Shown here: piece by piece, positions 6,420 through 6,687 of the stretch | Numbering within the stretch: position 1 is the stretch's first letter | How the letters are laid out: each line of letters begins with the position of its first letter | NCBI GenBank assembly: GCA_944388635.1 | Contig: CALXJN010000117.1 | Location: 1-6,687 of the forward strand | Source of the DNA: an uncultured Clostridia bacterium | GTDB lineage: Bacteria > Bacillota > Clostridia > TANB77 > CAG-508 | DNA: 6,687 bases | Direction: 5' to 3' | Notes under the pieces: generated by a model | Databases searched by the model: none | The model's input: only the letters and a program-made list of their open reading frames with translations | What the model was told of the DNA's origin: nothing | Translations under genes and position numbers: made by a program

Positions 6420-6437
6420 AGTTATAGAAATTTTAAT

Positions 6438-6468
6438 AAAAAAGGTAGGCATAAGGCCTACCTTTTTT
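6438..6468 (+). terminator. Rho-independent terminator after ftsZ, probably bidirectional
   Basis: A perfect 13-bp stem pairs AAAAAAGGTAGGC (6438-6450) with GCCTACCTTTTTT (6456-6468) around a 5-base loop. Six T lie on the right and six A on the left, so it could also stop transcription from the minus strand. It starts 18 bases after the ftsZ stop and ends the ftsA-ftsZ unit. Confidence 0.92.
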
Positions 6469-6503
6469 GTGGTGCATTTTTACAAAATTGGTAGATTTTG
6501 TAC

Positions 6504-6532
6504 TTGACAGTTAAGTTAGGTTAAGTTAAAAT
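6504..6532 (+). promoter_or_regulatory. Strong sigma-A-like promoter downstream of ftsZ
   Basis: A perfect TTGACA (6504-6509) is followed by a 17-base spacer and TAAAAT (6527-6532, five of six matches to TATAAT). Transcription would start near 6539 and run rightward into the structured segment at the window edge. No convincing gene begins within the remaining 150 bases, so the target is either an untranslated RNA or a gene beyond the window. Confidence 0.65.
6510..6529 (+). repeat. 10-bp direct repeat in the promoter spacer
   Basis: GTTAAGTTAG (6510-6519) is followed directly by GTTAAGTTAA (6520-6529), so nine of ten bases repeat. It fills the space between the -35 and -10 boxes. This is a suitable place for a regulator to block or remodel the promoter; otherwise it is chance AT-rich repetition. 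Confidence 0.6.
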
Positions 6533-6566
6533 TAAGATAACGTGAAACGAGGTAAGCAAAAGAAGT

Positions 6567-6687
6567 ACTATATAAAAATTTATTTGCTCCTTGTTGGTCG
6601 TCTCGCAAGAAACTGTAATGAGCAAAGCTCCTAACAGTTTCTTAGCTCGCTTCCATGCTACGCGTCGCTACATAAATTTTATATAGT
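6567..6687. repeat. Inverted-repeat-bounded, structured intergenic element, possibly cut by the window edge
   Basis: The left arm ACTATATAAAAATTTAT (6567-6583) is the reverse complement of ATAAATTTTATATAGT (6672-6687) apart from one extra A. The 88 bases between them are visibly richer in G and C than the rest of the window. They hold a hairpin: AAGAAACTGT (6607-6616) pairs perfectly with ACAGTTTCTT (6634-6643), and inside it GAGC (6620-6623) pairs with GCTC (6627-6630) around AAA. No T-run follows and no supported gene lies inside. This looks like a MITE-type or palindromic repeat, or the core of a structured RNA driven by the promoter at 6504. Its class and copy number cannot be told from one copy, and the right arm may continue past the window. 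Confidence 0.55.

Noticed and set aside
6542..6634. GTG-started small frame of 30 codons (begins MKRGKQKKYYIK) just after the promoter at 6504
   Set aside because: There is no ribosome site, the predicted start of transcription leaves almost no leader, and the frame runs through the left inverted repeat and ends inside the hairpin. It is more likely incidental reading of the repeat element.
6618..6686. ATG-started 22-codon frame (begins MSKAPNSFLARFH) inside the right-edge element
   Set aside because: It has no ribosome site, it starts inside the hairpin and stops within the right inverted repeat. The structure explains the sequence better than coding does.

Overview
The window looks chromosomal and comes from a low-GC Gram-positive bacterium, most likely a member of the Clostridia. 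It is strongly AT-rich, prefers ATA for Ile and AGA for Arg, and has strong AGGAGG-type ribosome binding sites and short T-tailed intrinsic terminators. The gene order ftsQ/divIB - DUF881 (ylxW-like) - DUF881 (ylxX-like) - sbp - ftsA - ftsZ is the Firmicutes form of the right end of the division and cell wall (dcw) cluster. TGG encodes Trp, and no TGA lies inside the intact genes, so the standard bacterial code fits.

Layout. Bases 1-925 hold the 3' part of a sensor histidine kinase whose start lies outside the window. Its frame is broken by one extra base inside the ATP-binding G2 box. A perfect 13-bp hairpin terminator (935-971) ends that unit. A promoter with an extended -10 (993-1021) then opens a first division operon, 1058-3790: ftsQ/divIB, two paralogous single-pass coiled-coil DUF881 proteins, and the small membrane protein Sbp. 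Gaps between these genes are 15-23 bases. A terminator at 3818-3858 closes this operon. The 244-base gap before ftsA holds four 11-bp tandem repeats, a consensus -35 box, and a 12-bp inverted repeat at the expected transcription start. ftsA (probably TTG start at 4050) and ftsZ (5301) form a second unit, closed by a 13-bp terminator (6438-6468). The last 200 bases have no convincing gene. They contain a near-consensus promoter with a 10-bp tandem repeat in its spacer, then an inverted-repeat-bounded segment that is richer in GC and resembles a small mobile or palindromic intergenic repeat cut by the window edge.

How the genes work together. FtsZ polymerises into the Z-ring under the membrane. 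FtsA, an actin-like ATPase with a C-terminal amphipathic helix, anchors FtsZ to the membrane by binding its C-terminal peptide. FtsQ/DivIB is a bitopic divisome protein that acts outside the membrane with FtsL and FtsB/DivIC. The DUF881 pair and Sbp travel with these genes in many Firmicutes, but their role is poorly defined. I found no wholly unknown system. The points most worth following up are the regulatory architecture upstream of ftsA, the frameshifted kinase, and the structured element at the right edge.
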